DNA from: Gemmatimonadota bacterium | GTDB lineage: Bacteria > Gemmatimonadota > Gemmatimonadetes > Gemmatimonadales > Gemmatimonadaceae | Reading direction: 5' to 3' | Assembly (NCBI GenBank): GCA_021299375.1 | Contig: JAJTGR010000001.1 | Span: 1-32,466 of the forward strand | DNA: 32,466 bases | Shown: one piece after another, positions 1-7,675 of the stretch | How positions within the stretch are numbered: position 1 is the first letter of the stretch | Layout of the letters: each line of letters opens with the position of its first letter | Program-made: the position numbers and the translations under genes | Notes under the pieces: generated by a model | The model's database searches: none | What the model saw: only the letters and a program-made list of their open reading frames with translations | Told to the model about the DNA's origin: nothing

Positions 1-114
1 CTTTTAGCTCGCGCCCTTTAGCTCGCGCCCTCTAGCTCGCGCCCTTGAGCTCGCGCCCCTTAGCTCGCGCCCTTTAGCTCGCGCCCTTGAGCTCGCGCCC
101 TTTAGCTCGCGCAG
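1..114. repeat. 14-bp tandem array A (AGCTCGCGCCCTTT units)
   Basis: Eight copies of the core AGCTCGCGC start at 6, 20, 34, 48, 62, 76, 90 and 104, exactly 14 bp apart. The unit is AGCTCGCGCCC plus a variable three-base tail (TTT, TCT, TTG, CTT). The first five bases fit the end of a further copy running off the window edge. Read on the minus strand, the array begins about 10 bases after the stop codon of the S23-like gene as GCGCGAGCT units. It is preceded by CGGAACTGCGCGAGCT, a boundary seen at other arrays here. There is no spacer diversity, so it is not a CRISPR. Function is unknown. Confidence 0.95.
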
Positions 115-122
115 TTCCGCAG

Positions 123-521
123 TCACTCCGCGCCATCCCGCCATCTCCCGTTCGCTGCGCGTGCCTCATCCTCCTCGAGGCGCCGGATGAGCGCCACCAG
201 CATCTTGCAGACCACGGCCCGCTTGCTGTCGCAGCGGGCGACGGTGAGCGGATCGAGCGCACCGGTGCGGCGCAGGATCCGCAGGTGACTGGCCGCTTCG
301 TTCGCCGACGCCAGCGAGAGGCGGAGCTGCCGCTTGAAGTTGGCCTCGGTGCCCAGATTGGCCGCCTCGGCGATGTTGGCGGCCACCGAACTCGCCGCCC
401 GCACCAGCTGCCCCCGTACCCCCGGCGCGCGCCGCACGTTCACCCGGTCCACCGACGCGAACACCGTCGCCGCCAGATCCTCGGCGGCGTCCAGCACACG
501 AAGTCTGCGCGAATCGGCCAT
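123..521 (-). CDS. four-helix bundle protein (S23 / 23S rRNA intervening-sequence protein family)
   Basis: 132 residues, mostly helical and Arg/Ala-rich. The stretch at residues 42-53 (AASSVAANIAEA) matches the family hallmark SxxANIAEG, and the following F-x-R-x-L-x-x-S-x-x-S/A-x-x-E pattern (about 62-76) is also typical. Solved relatives are pentameric four-helix bundles. The family includes proteins encoded in 23S rRNA intervening sequences and the Avd accessory protein of diversity-generating retroelements, but most members, like this one, are solitary and of unknown function. No reverse transcriptase or rRNA is nearby. The ATG at 521 was chosen because the family motif spacing fits and the upstream reading frame runs into repeats; no Shine-Dalgarno sequence is visible. 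The gene is bracketed on both sides by 14-bp arrays in the same orientation, which suggests it may have arrived or moved together with them (inference). Confidence 0.85.
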   Translation of the reverse strand: MADSRRLRVLDAAEDLAATVFASVDRVNVRRAPGVRGQLVRAASSVAANIAEAANLGTEANFKRQLRLSLASANEAASHLRILRRTGALDPLTVARCDSKRAVVCKMLVALIRRLEEDEARAANGRWRDGAE

Positions 522-596
522 GCGCCACCGTAGCACGTCGCCGCGTTCCCGCGTTACCCATTTCCACGCCAACCCGACCGTTTCCACGCGCCCGTC

Positions 597-679
597 AGCT
601 CGCGCCCCATAGCTCGCGCCCCATAGCTCGCGCCCCCCAGCTCGCGCCCCCCAGCTCGCGCCCCCCAGCTCGCGCCGTT
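597..679. repeat. 14-bp tandem array B (AGCTCGCGCCCCNN units)
   Basis: Six copies of AGCTCGCGCC start at 597, 611, 625, 639, 653 and 667, exactly 14 bp apart. Tails are CCAT in the first two and CCCC in the next three, so neighbouring copies are most alike, as expected for local duplication. The last copy ends in CGCGCCGTTCGCC, the boundary motif shared with other arrays. The array occupies the divergent gap between the S23-like gene (starts at 521, minus) and tamA (starts at 766, plus). It has the same orientation as array A. Confidence 0.95.
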
Positions 680-765
680 CGCCTCTCCCCCGCCATCCTC
701 GCATTTCCCTCACTCCCGTGGTTGACGCGCTCTCGACGACGGTTGAGGTTACTCTGCTATAGAAC

Positions 766-3021
766 GTGCGATATTCCGCCTCTCTTTTCCTCGCTGCCGT
801 TGCCGCCGGCGCTTTCGCGCTGGGGCGTCCGCTCGCCGCCCAGGATCTCTCCTGTGAGCGCGGGGACCGCGAGGTGCGGACGCTCCGCTTCAGCGGCAAT
901 CGCGCCTATCCCGCCTCGGTCCTCGCCGCCACCGTCGCCACCCAGCCGTCGTCGTTCGCCAATCTGCCGCTGGTCGGCGAGCGCCGCTGTCTCGACCCCG
1001 TGGAGTTCGCGCGTGACGTCCAGCGCCTCCTGACGCTCTATCGCCGCCGCGGCTTTCCCGACGTGCGCGTCGATACCATCGTGCGTCCCGTCACGCCCGT
1101 CGCGATCGACATCACCTTTGCGATCGACGAAGGCAACCCGATGCGGGTCTCGGCCTTCGCCCTGCGGGGCACGGATCGGCACCCCGCCATCGCCCAGGCG
1201 GCGCGCAACTTCCCCGTCCAGGTGGGTGGGCTGTTCGATCGCGGCGCCCTCGAAGCCGGGCGCGACACGCTCGTCCGACGCTTGCGCAACCTCGGCTGGC
1301 CGCAGGCCGAAGCGTTGCTGGCCTACACCACCCGAACCGCCCAGCGAAGCGCCGAAGTGGAGGTGGTGGTGGTGCCCGGCGCGCGGGCACGCATCGGACG
1401 GGTGGCCCTCGACGTGGAGGCGCCAACGGGGCGCCGGCATGTGTCCGACGCGCTGATTCGTCGCGCCATGGCCCTGCACACGGGAGATTGGTACTCGGCG
1501 CGCCAGCTCATCGACGCCCAGCGCAATCTCTACCAGACCGATGCCTTCCAGCGCGTGGATCTGCAGCCCGACAGCATCCAGCCTCCCGGTGACACGATCG
1601 TCAACCTCACCGCCTATCTGGTCGAAGGCGATCGCTATGCCGCCAATGGCGGCCTCGGATGGGCCACGCTCGACTGCTTTCGGGCCCAGGGTTCCATCAC
1701 GGACCGGGATTTCCTGCCGTACGCGCAGCGGCTCGAACTCACGGCGCGGCTGAGCAAGATTGGCATCGGGGAACCCCTCAACGGTGCGCCGGAGCTGTGC
1801 CAGGGGCAGGCGCGCTCCGATCCGTACTCCCGGACGCTGAACTACTACACGTCCATGACGCTCCGGCAACCGGTGCGGGCGGACCAGGCGCGCGTTCCGT
1901 CGGTGACGGTCTTCAGCTCGACGTTGTCGGAGTTTCGCGCCTACCTGCGCCGCACGCCGATCGGTGGAGCGGTCTCGCTTGCCGACCCATTCGCGCGCCG
2001 CGCGGCTGTCCGCACCCCGAGCACCTTGTCGTACCAGCTGGAGCTTGGGCGAACCGAGGCCGAGCCGGCGTTCTTCTGCGCCGTGTTCAACGCCTGCGAT
2101 GCAGAGCTGCGCAGCTTCCTGCAGCGGAACAACCGGCTGGCGGCGCTCGAGTTTTCGATCTCGCGTGAGCGCCTCAACGACCCCATACGGCCCACGGGTG
2201 GGACGGTCGTGCGGGCCACGCTGCGACACGCGAGCACACTCATCGGCTCCGACCGCACGCAGCAGTTCAATCGGGCCACGGGCGATGTGTCGTGGTACCA
2301 GCAGTGGGGCGGGGCCACGATCACGGCGCATGTGCGCGCCGGCATCGTGGGAGGGCGGGGAAGTGGCGGTGGTGTCGGCCGCTTCGTCCCGCCGCAGGAG
2401 CGGCTGTACGCCGGCGGGCCCACGACCGTGCGCGGCTTCCGCCAGAACGAGCTGGGCCCGGCCGTGTACATCGTGAGCGGCTACACCGCCGTGGTGGAAA
2501 ACGGGACGACGTTTTATCGGGTCGACGAGCGGACCGTCGCCGAGCGCGTGGTCCCGACCGGCGGCAACACACTGGTCGTGGGGAATCTCGAAGCGCAGTG
2601 GCCAAGCCCTGTGCTCCCGCGCGTGCTCCAGCTGGCGGCGTTCGCCGATGCCGGGCGGCTGTGGAATCGCGGCGCCACGCAGCGCGATGCGGCGCTACGC
2701 GCCGATGGCGCGATCATCAAGGTCACACCCGGCCTCGGCGTACGTGTCGCCTCGCCGTTCGGGGCCATCCGCGTGGACTTCGGATACAATCCGCATGCGT
2801 TGCCGGCGGGCGCCGCGTATTTCAACGCCCCATTGCAGGCGGGGGTGGCGCCCCTCTACTGCGTGAGCCCGGGCAACCAGCTGCCGGTGCGCGCGTCGCT
2901 CCTCGCAGGGGCGCCGCCGGTCCAGGACGCGGGGAACTGCGGCTCGACCTATCGACCCATCCGGCGCACCGGCGTGCTCGGTCGGCTGAATCCGAGCATC
3001 TGGATCGGGCAGGCGTTCTGA
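766..3021 (+). CDS. tamA: TamA/BamA-like outer-membrane protein (Omp85 family)
   Basis: 751 residues starting at GTG. A signal peptide (about 1-26, ending LAAQ) is followed by POTRA-like modules (about 33-290, alternating beta-alpha-beta with a typical LYRRRGFPDVRV stretch). A C-terminal beta-barrel of about 430 residues carries the diagnostic loop-6 motif VRGF at 555-558 and ends in a terminal Phe. Omp85 proteins fold and insert proteins into the outer membrane. The directly coupled tamB downstream argues for the TamA role rather than BamA, though length and POTRA count alone do not settle this. About nine cysteines in the mature chain (for example near 430-440 and at the C-terminus) are unusual for a barrel and may form loop disulfides. 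The stop codon overlaps the tamB start (TGATG). A TATAGA lies only two bases before the GTG and no Shine-Dalgarno sequence is at normal distance. Confidence 0.88.
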   Translation: MRYSASLFLAAVAAGAFALGRPLAAQDLSCERGDREVRTLRFSGNRAYPASVLAATVATQPSSFANLPLVGERRCLDPVEFARDVQRLLTLYRRRGFPDVRVDTIVRPVTPVAIDITFAIDEGNPMRVSAFALRGTDRHPAIAQAARNFPVQVGGLFDRGALEAGRDTLVRRLRNLGWPQAEALLAYTTRTAQRSAEVEVVVVPGARARIGRVALDVEAPTGRRHVSDALIRRAMALHTGDWYSARQLIDAQRNLYQTDAFQRVDLQPDSIQPPGDTIVNLTAYLVEGDRYAANGGLGWATLDCFRAQGSITDRDFLPYAQRLELTARLSKIGIGEPLNGAPELCQGQARSDPYSRTLNYYTSMTLRQPVRADQARVPSVTVFSSTLSEFRAYLRRTPIGGAVSLADPFARRAAVRTPSTLSYQLELGRTEAEPAFFCAVFNACDAELRSFLQRNNRLAALEFSISRERLNDPIRPTGGTVVRATLRHASTLIGSDRTQQFNRATGDVSWYQQWGGATITAHVRAGIVGGRGSGGGVGRFVPPQERLYAGGPTTVRGFRQNELGPAVYIVSGYTAVVENGTTFYRVDERTVAERVVPTGGNTLVVGNLEAQWPSPVLPRVLQLAAFADAGRLWNRGATQRDAALRADGAIIKVTPGLGVRVASPFGAIRVDFGYNPHALPAGAAYFNAPLQAGVAPLYCVSPGNQLPVRASLLAGAPPVQDAGNCGSTYRPIRRTGVLGRLNPSIWIGQAF

Positions 3022-6000
3022 TGGCACCGCGTCGGCGCACGATCGTGCTGGGCACGTCGGCCGTGCTGCTGCTGCTGATGGCGGCGGTGGCGGGCGGCAT
3101 CGTGGGGCTCACGCAAACCGATCGGGGGCGGGCCCTCATCCTGCGGACGCTGCTGCCGGTGGCTCGGGCCGCCATCCCGGGACGGCTGTACGTGGGCGCG
3201 GTGCATGGTACGCTCTTCACCGACCTCACCATCGACTCGCTCGACATCCGCACGGCAGACGGGCGGCCGTTCGTGAGTTCGGGGCCCATCCGCGCCACCT
3301 ACGACCCGCGGGACCTGCTGAACGGACGCATCATCGTCAAGTCGCTCGACGTCCTGCGGCCGCAGATCACGCTCATCGACTACGGCAACGACGACTGGAA
3401 CTGGAAGCGGGCGCTGCGCCGTGGGCCGTCCAGGCCCTCGACGGGGCAGAGTCGCTTCGGTCGCTTCATCGTGATCGACACGACCACGCTGCACGAGGTG
3501 ACGTTCGTGGCCCGCCTGCCGTGGACGCTGTCCGACACCCTCACGGGCGCCAAGCGGGACAGCGCGCTCACCTACAACCTCACGCGACTCGATGGCGAGA
3601 TCCGTGCCGAAGACAACCGGCTGGTGCGCGTCCATCGCTTCGTGCGCGGCCACGTCGCGCTTGGGCGCACGCGGCTCGCCGATCCCGACAGCGCCGGGCA
3701 GCACTTCCCCGTGCGGCGCCTCGATGTGGTATGGGTGTATCCGCCGTTCTGGTTCAGGAACCTGGAGGGCGACTTCACGAAGCTCGGCGACACGATGTTC
3801 GTCGCCGGCACCCGTTTCGCGCTTCCTGGCTCGCGGGCGCACGGCAACGCGAAGATCGTGTGGGGCGGCGGCAAACCCGTGCGATATGACGTGCAGCTGC
3901 AGCTCGACACCGTGTCGCTGTCGGATCTCGCGTGGATCAATGCGACGGTGCCGCATATAGGCGGCGGGCGCGCCCGGCTGCGCATGCGCAATGATCCGGC
4001 GAACCTGAACATCATCGACTACGCGATCACGAACATGGACGCGCGGTCCCTCAAGTCGCGACTACGCGGCAACATGACGTGGGGCGTGGGCGGTCCGGTC
4101 ACCCGTCTCACGGACGTCGACCTGTCGCTGGAGCCGGCCCACACCGACCTGCTGACGTGGTTCAACGGCGAGCCCTTTCCCTACGACTGGCGCGGCGCCG
4201 TGACGGGGCGCGTGAGCGGGCGCGGTGGCTACCTCACCGACTGGCGGCTCGACGAGGCGCGCGTCGCCTTTGCCGACGCGCACGTGCCGGGCGCCGTGTC
4301 GAAGGCACGGGCCGCGGGGCGACTCAACATCTTCACGCCGGCGGAGGCGATTCTCAAAGGCATCGACGCCGACATCGAGCAGCTCGACTTCCGCACCCCG
4401 CGGTTCGTGAATCCGAATTTCATGGAGCTCAACGGGTTTGCGCGCGGTCGTGTGCGCCTGGACTCGCTCTGGTACGATGCGCGCTTCTCCCGGGCCGACG
4501 TCGAACTCGTCGACGGACCCGGTCAGCCGTCGCGCTTCACCGGGAGCGGCCGCTACACGCTGGTGACCGAGGGGGTGCGCTTCGATGTGAATCTCGAGGC
4601 GGTGCCGCTGTCGTACACGACCATGTCGCGCTCGTACCCCGACATGCCGCTGCGCGGATCGGCGGTGGGCCGCATCGTGGCCAAGGGGATGGCCGAGCAG
4701 TTCGACGTGCAGACCACGCTGGCCGGCGAAGGGGGCGAGTTGACGTTCACCGGCGTGGCGGATGCCTTTGGGACGACCATGGGCGCCACCGGCGACTGGC
4801 GGCTGCGCGGTGGGAACCTGCAGAGTCTCTTCGGCAGCAGCAGCCTGCCCACCACCACGCTCAACCTCTCGGGGACGATGGACCTGCGGGCCGATGTCGA
4901 TGCGCAGGACGAGTTCATCATCAGCTCGATCCGCGGCCCGCTGCGCGCCACGATCGACCAGTTCTCGCGGGTGGCGGACGCCCGCCTATTCGGTGGCGTG
5001 GCGGCCGTCGTCTTCGATTCGGGGCACGTGCGGGTCGACACGCTGGCCATCGAAAGCTCGGCGTTGCGCACGGTGGCGCGCGGTGGCCTCGGCCTCGACC
5101 GCAGCCGGCGTGACTCGCTGCACGTCTCCGTCGCGATCGATTCACTCGGCGGGCTGCGCCCGTGGGTGTCGCCCAGCGATTCCTCACGCCGCGCGCTGCT
5201 GCTCCCGACGGACACGCTGCGTGGCAGTGCCGAGTTGGCCGGGTCGCTGTTCGGGTCGATCGACACGCTCGACACCGAGGGTCTCGACCTCGACCTGCGG
5301 GCCGACTTGCGCGACATCGCGGTGACAAGTGCGCGCTCGATGCGGGCCGCATTCGACCTGCGTGTACGCGATGCTCTCCGTGGAGCGAACGGGACCCTCA
5401 CGGCGTCGGCCGATTCGCTCTCCGTGGGCGGCCTCGATGTCGCCTCGGCGGTGGCACGGTCGACGCTGCGGGGCGGACTCGCCGAGCGCTTCGGCGTGGC
5501 GTTGCGTACACCGTCGGAGTCACGCATTGCCGTTGGCGGCGGAGTCACGCGCCGTGGTGACTCGACGAGCGTCCGTTTCGACACGATCACCATTCGCGTC
5601 GACAGCGGGTTGGCGGCGCCCCGCGGCTTCGCGCTCACGGGGCCGGCCACACTGCTCCTGCTGGCCGATGGACGCGGGCAGCTCGATTCGCTGGTGCTCC
5701 AGCATACGGACACGGGGCGCATGGTCGTCCGCGGCCAGCTCGGTGATTCGGGTGCGGTGCGGGGCTCGTTCGTCGCTGATCGGGTACCGCTCGGTGATCT
5801 CGGGCGACTCCTGCGTCGCTCGGGGTTGGCACGCGGGTCGGCCAGCGCGGATCTCACCGTGCGTGGCACCCGCATGGCACCGCGGATGGATGGCACCGTC
5901 CGCCTCGTCGATGCCGTGGCCGGGCGGGTGCGGTTCGGGGAGCTGTTCGCGCGGGCGCACTACGACTCGCTGCGACTCACGCTCGATGGGGCGCTGCGCG

Positions 6001-7604
6001 TGCAGGGAGAGGCCGCGCTCGAGGTGGCGGCCTCCCTGCCGCTCGACCTCGCACTGGCGACGCGCAGCACCCGCCGGCTCAATGAGCCGCTGTCGGGGCG
6101 CATCGTCAGTGATCGCACCGACCTCGCGCTGCTCGAATCGCTGTTCCCCGACGTCACTCGGGCGCGCGGTACGCTCGAAACCAACGTGCAGCTCACCGGC
6201 AGCTGGGACCGGCCCCGCCTCCGCGGCCAGGTTCGGCTCGACAGCGCATCGCTGTCGCTGGACAACCTCGGCATTCGTCTTGACCAGGCGCGAGCCGACA
6301 TCGGGCTGACCGGCGACAGCATCCTCATTCGGCGATTCGGGGCCATCAGTGGCGCCCCGAGCGATTCTGTCGGCCTGTCCGGCGTCATCGGCATCACGGA
6401 GATCGCGAGGCCCTCGTTCAACCTGCGGCTGGCCGCCAACAACTTCCTCGCCGTGGACAAGGCCCGGACGGCGACCCTCACGCTGACCACGACCACGCCC
6501 ATCACGCTCACGGGGTCGGGCGAGGCGCCCCTGCTGCGGGGGGCGGTGCGGGTCGATCGCGGGCGGGTGTATATCAGCCAGCTGGCCCAGCGGCGGGCCC
6601 TCGATGTGAGCGACAATCTCGACCTCATCGACACCACGCGCTTCGGTGTGAACGCCTTGTTACCGTCGGCGTCCGGGCTGGTCATGCGCAACCTGCAGCT
6701 CGACAACGTGCGCATCGGCATCGGCGACGACGTGTGGCTGCGGTCGCCCGAGGCGAACCTCAAGCTCGGGGGGCAACTGCGCGTGACCCGTGCGCGCTCG
6801 CGCGACGCGTCTGGCGCTCAGCTGGCCCTGTCCGATTCGCTGACCGTGCAGCGCGGCACCTACCAGCTCAACCTCGGCATCGCCCGTCCGAGCTTCGAGG
6901 TGGAGCGCGGCGTGGTGCGCTTCTTCGGCGATCCCGATCTCCAGCCGTCGCTCGACATCACGGCGCTGTACACGGTGCGCGAGACGCGCGCCAACTCGAA
7001 TCGGCAGGATGTGCGCATCCGCGTCAACCTCGGTGGGACGCTGGAGCGTCCGTCGCTGACGCTCACCAGCGCCGACAATCCGCCATTGCCGGAGAGTGAC
7101 ATGCTCAGCTACCTGGTGACCGGGGAACCCGCCTACACGGTGCTCGGCAGCACCTACGCCGAGCAGGGCGCCACGCTCGCGCTGCGCCTGGCGGGGTCGT
7201 ATCTGTCGAGTCGCCTGGCGGGGGGGCGCTTCGACGTGGTGCAGGTGGAGCCCACCGCGCTCAACCCCGGCGATGCCGCCAATTTGCGGCAGAACGGCCT
7301 CGGCATTCTCGCCTCCACCCGCGTGGGTGTGGGGGGGCAGGTGGCCCGCAACACCTTTCTGACGTTCAGTACCGGCCTCTGTGGTCTGGCCCCGCAAGCG
7401 GGCGCCAGTGGTGATGCCCTGTCGCTGTTCGCCCAGGGGCTGGGCGTCAAGGTGGAACGGCGCTTCGAGGGCGGCCTCAGCCTCCAGATGGGATTGGAGC
7501 CGGGGTCGAGCGCCCAGGCCTGCGGCCGGCTGGGGATCAGCCGTACGTTCCAGCAGACGCCTCCGCAGATCGGCATCGACTTCTTCCGGTTCTGGACCTT
7601 CTGA
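3021..7604 (+). CDS. tamB: TamB-like translocation and assembly module protein (DUF490, AsmA-like)
   Basis: 1527 residues from the ATG that overlaps the tamA stop by one base. An N-terminal membrane anchor (about residues 8-29) precedes a very long repetitive beta-strand region typical of the AsmA-like/TamB bridge proteins. These span the periplasm with a lipid-binding groove. The C-terminal DUF490 domain (about 1190-1527) has the family-typical stretch SFEVERGVVRFFGDP, followed by the PxLPESDMLSYLVTGEP-type segment. TamB works with TamA in outer-membrane protein assembly, and TamB-like proteins also carry phospholipids between membranes. E. coli TamB is about 1259 residues, so this is a long version. 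The start is fixed by the TGATG coupling and by the anchor lying immediately after it. The gene stop again sits in a TGATG, leading to a small possible ORF. Confidence 0.93.
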   Translation: MAPRRRTIVLGTSAVLLLLMAAVAGGIVGLTQTDRGRALILRTLLPVARAAIPGRLYVGAVHGTLFTDLTIDSLDIRTADGRPFVSSGPIRATYDPRDLLNGRIIVKSLDVLRPQITLIDYGNDDWNWKRALRRGPSRPSTGQSRFGRFIVIDTTTLHEVTFVARLPWTLSDTLTGAKRDSALTYNLTRLDGEIRAEDNRLVRVHRFVRGHVALGRTRLADPDSAGQHFPVRRLDVVWVYPPFWFRNLEGDFTKLGDTMFVAGTRFALPGSRAHGNAKIVWGGGKPVRYDVQLQLDTVSLSDLAWINATVPHIGGGRARLRMRNDPANLNIIDYAITNMDARSLKSRLRGNMTWGVGGPVTRLTDVDLSLEPAHTDLLTWFNGEPFPYDWRGAVTGRVSGRGGYLTDWRLDEARVAFADAHVPGAVSKARAAGRLNIFTPAEAILKGIDADIEQLDFRTPRFVNPNFMELNGFARGRVRLDSLWYDARFSRADVELVDGPGQPSRFTGSGRYTLVTEGVRFDVNLEAVPLSYTTMSRSYPDMPLRGSAVGRIVAKGMAEQFDVQTTLAGEGGELTFTGVADAFGTTMGATGDWRLRGGNLQSLFGSSSLPTTTLNLSGTMDLRADVDAQDEFIISSIRGPLRATIDQFSRVADARLFGGVAAVVFDSGHVRVDTLAIESSALRTVARGGLGLDRSRRDSLHVSVAIDSLGGLRPWVSPSDSSRRALLLPTDTLRGSAELAGSLFGSIDTLDTEGLDLDLRADLRDIAVTSARSMRAAFDLRVRDALRGANGTLTASADSLSVGGLDVASAVARSTLRGGLAERFGVALRTPSESRIAVGGGVTRRGDSTSVRFDTITIRVDSGLAAPRGFALTGPATLLLLADGRGQLDSLVLQHTDTGRMVVRGQLGDSGAVRGSFVADRVPLGDLGRLLRRSGLARGSASADLTVRGTRMAPRMDGTVRLVDAVAGRVRFGELFARAHYDSLRLTLDGALRVQGEAALEVAASLPLDLALATRSTRRLNEPLSGRIVSDRTDLALLESLFPDVTRARGTLETNVQLTGSWDRPRLRGQVRLDSASLSLDNLGIRLDQARADIGLTGDSILIRRFGAISGAPSDSVGLSGVIGITEIARPSFNLRLAANNFLAVDKARTATLTLTTTTPITLTGSGEAPLLRGAVRVDRGRVYISQLAQRRALDVSDNLDLIDTTRFGVNALLPSASGLVMRNLQLDNVRIGIGDDVWLRSPEANLKLGGQLRVTRARSRDASGAQLALSDSLTVQRGTYQLNLGIARPSFEVERGVVRFFGDPDLQPSLDITALYTVRETRANSNRQDVRIRVNLGGTLERPSLTLTSADNPPLPESDMLSYLVTGEPAYTVLGSTYAEQGATLALRLAGSYLSSRLAGGRFDVVQVEPTALNPGDAANLRQNGLGILASTRVGVGGQVARNTFLTFSTGLCGLAPQAGASGDALSLFAQGLGVKVERRFEGGLSLQMGLEPGSSAQACGRLGISRTFQQTPPQIGIDFFRFWTF

Positions 7605-7675
7605 TGGCGGCGTACCCGCAGGTCGTGCCCCCGCGTGTTTCGGGTCAGCGAGTTGGCTCGTCCCTGAGCAGCTGA
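7604..7675 (+). CDS. possible 23-residue coupling ORF between tamB and the hybrid kinase
   Basis: An ATG overlaps the tamB stop (TGATG at 7602-7606). It opens a 23-codon frame whose TGA overlaps the kinase ATG in a second TGATG (7673-7677). The frame therefore bridges the 70-base gap exactly, as a translational-coupling leader would. The peptide (begins MAAYPQVVPP, ends SLSS) has no recognisable domain. It could also be chance, since the gap is short. No Shine-Dalgarno sequence precedes it, so translation would depend on terminating tamB ribosomes. Confidence 0.35.
   Translation: MAAYPQVVPPRVSGQRVGSSLSS

Noticed and set aside
1-114. CRISPR array
   Set aside because: The step is 14 bp with no unique spacers; repeats are far shorter than CRISPR repeats and no cas gene is near.
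123-521. Avd protein of a diversity-generating retroelement
   Set aside because: No reverse transcriptase, template repeat or variable repeat was seen in the window, so only the broader S23 family is supported.
750-764. tamA promoter (TACTCT or TATAGA with TTGACG at 722)
   Set aside because: Spacings are wrong (22 bases or more between TTGACG and either hexamer), so I cannot support a specific promoter.
123-899. 258-residue extended version of the S23-like protein
   Set aside because: The extra N-terminal half is translated array B and shows a 14-residue pseudo-periodicity; family homology begins only at the ATG at 521.
757-2331. Long minus-strand ORF opposite tamA
   Set aside because: It is antisense to a well-supported gene, has Arg/His-rich low-complexity composition and shows no known domain. 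High GC produces such shadows.
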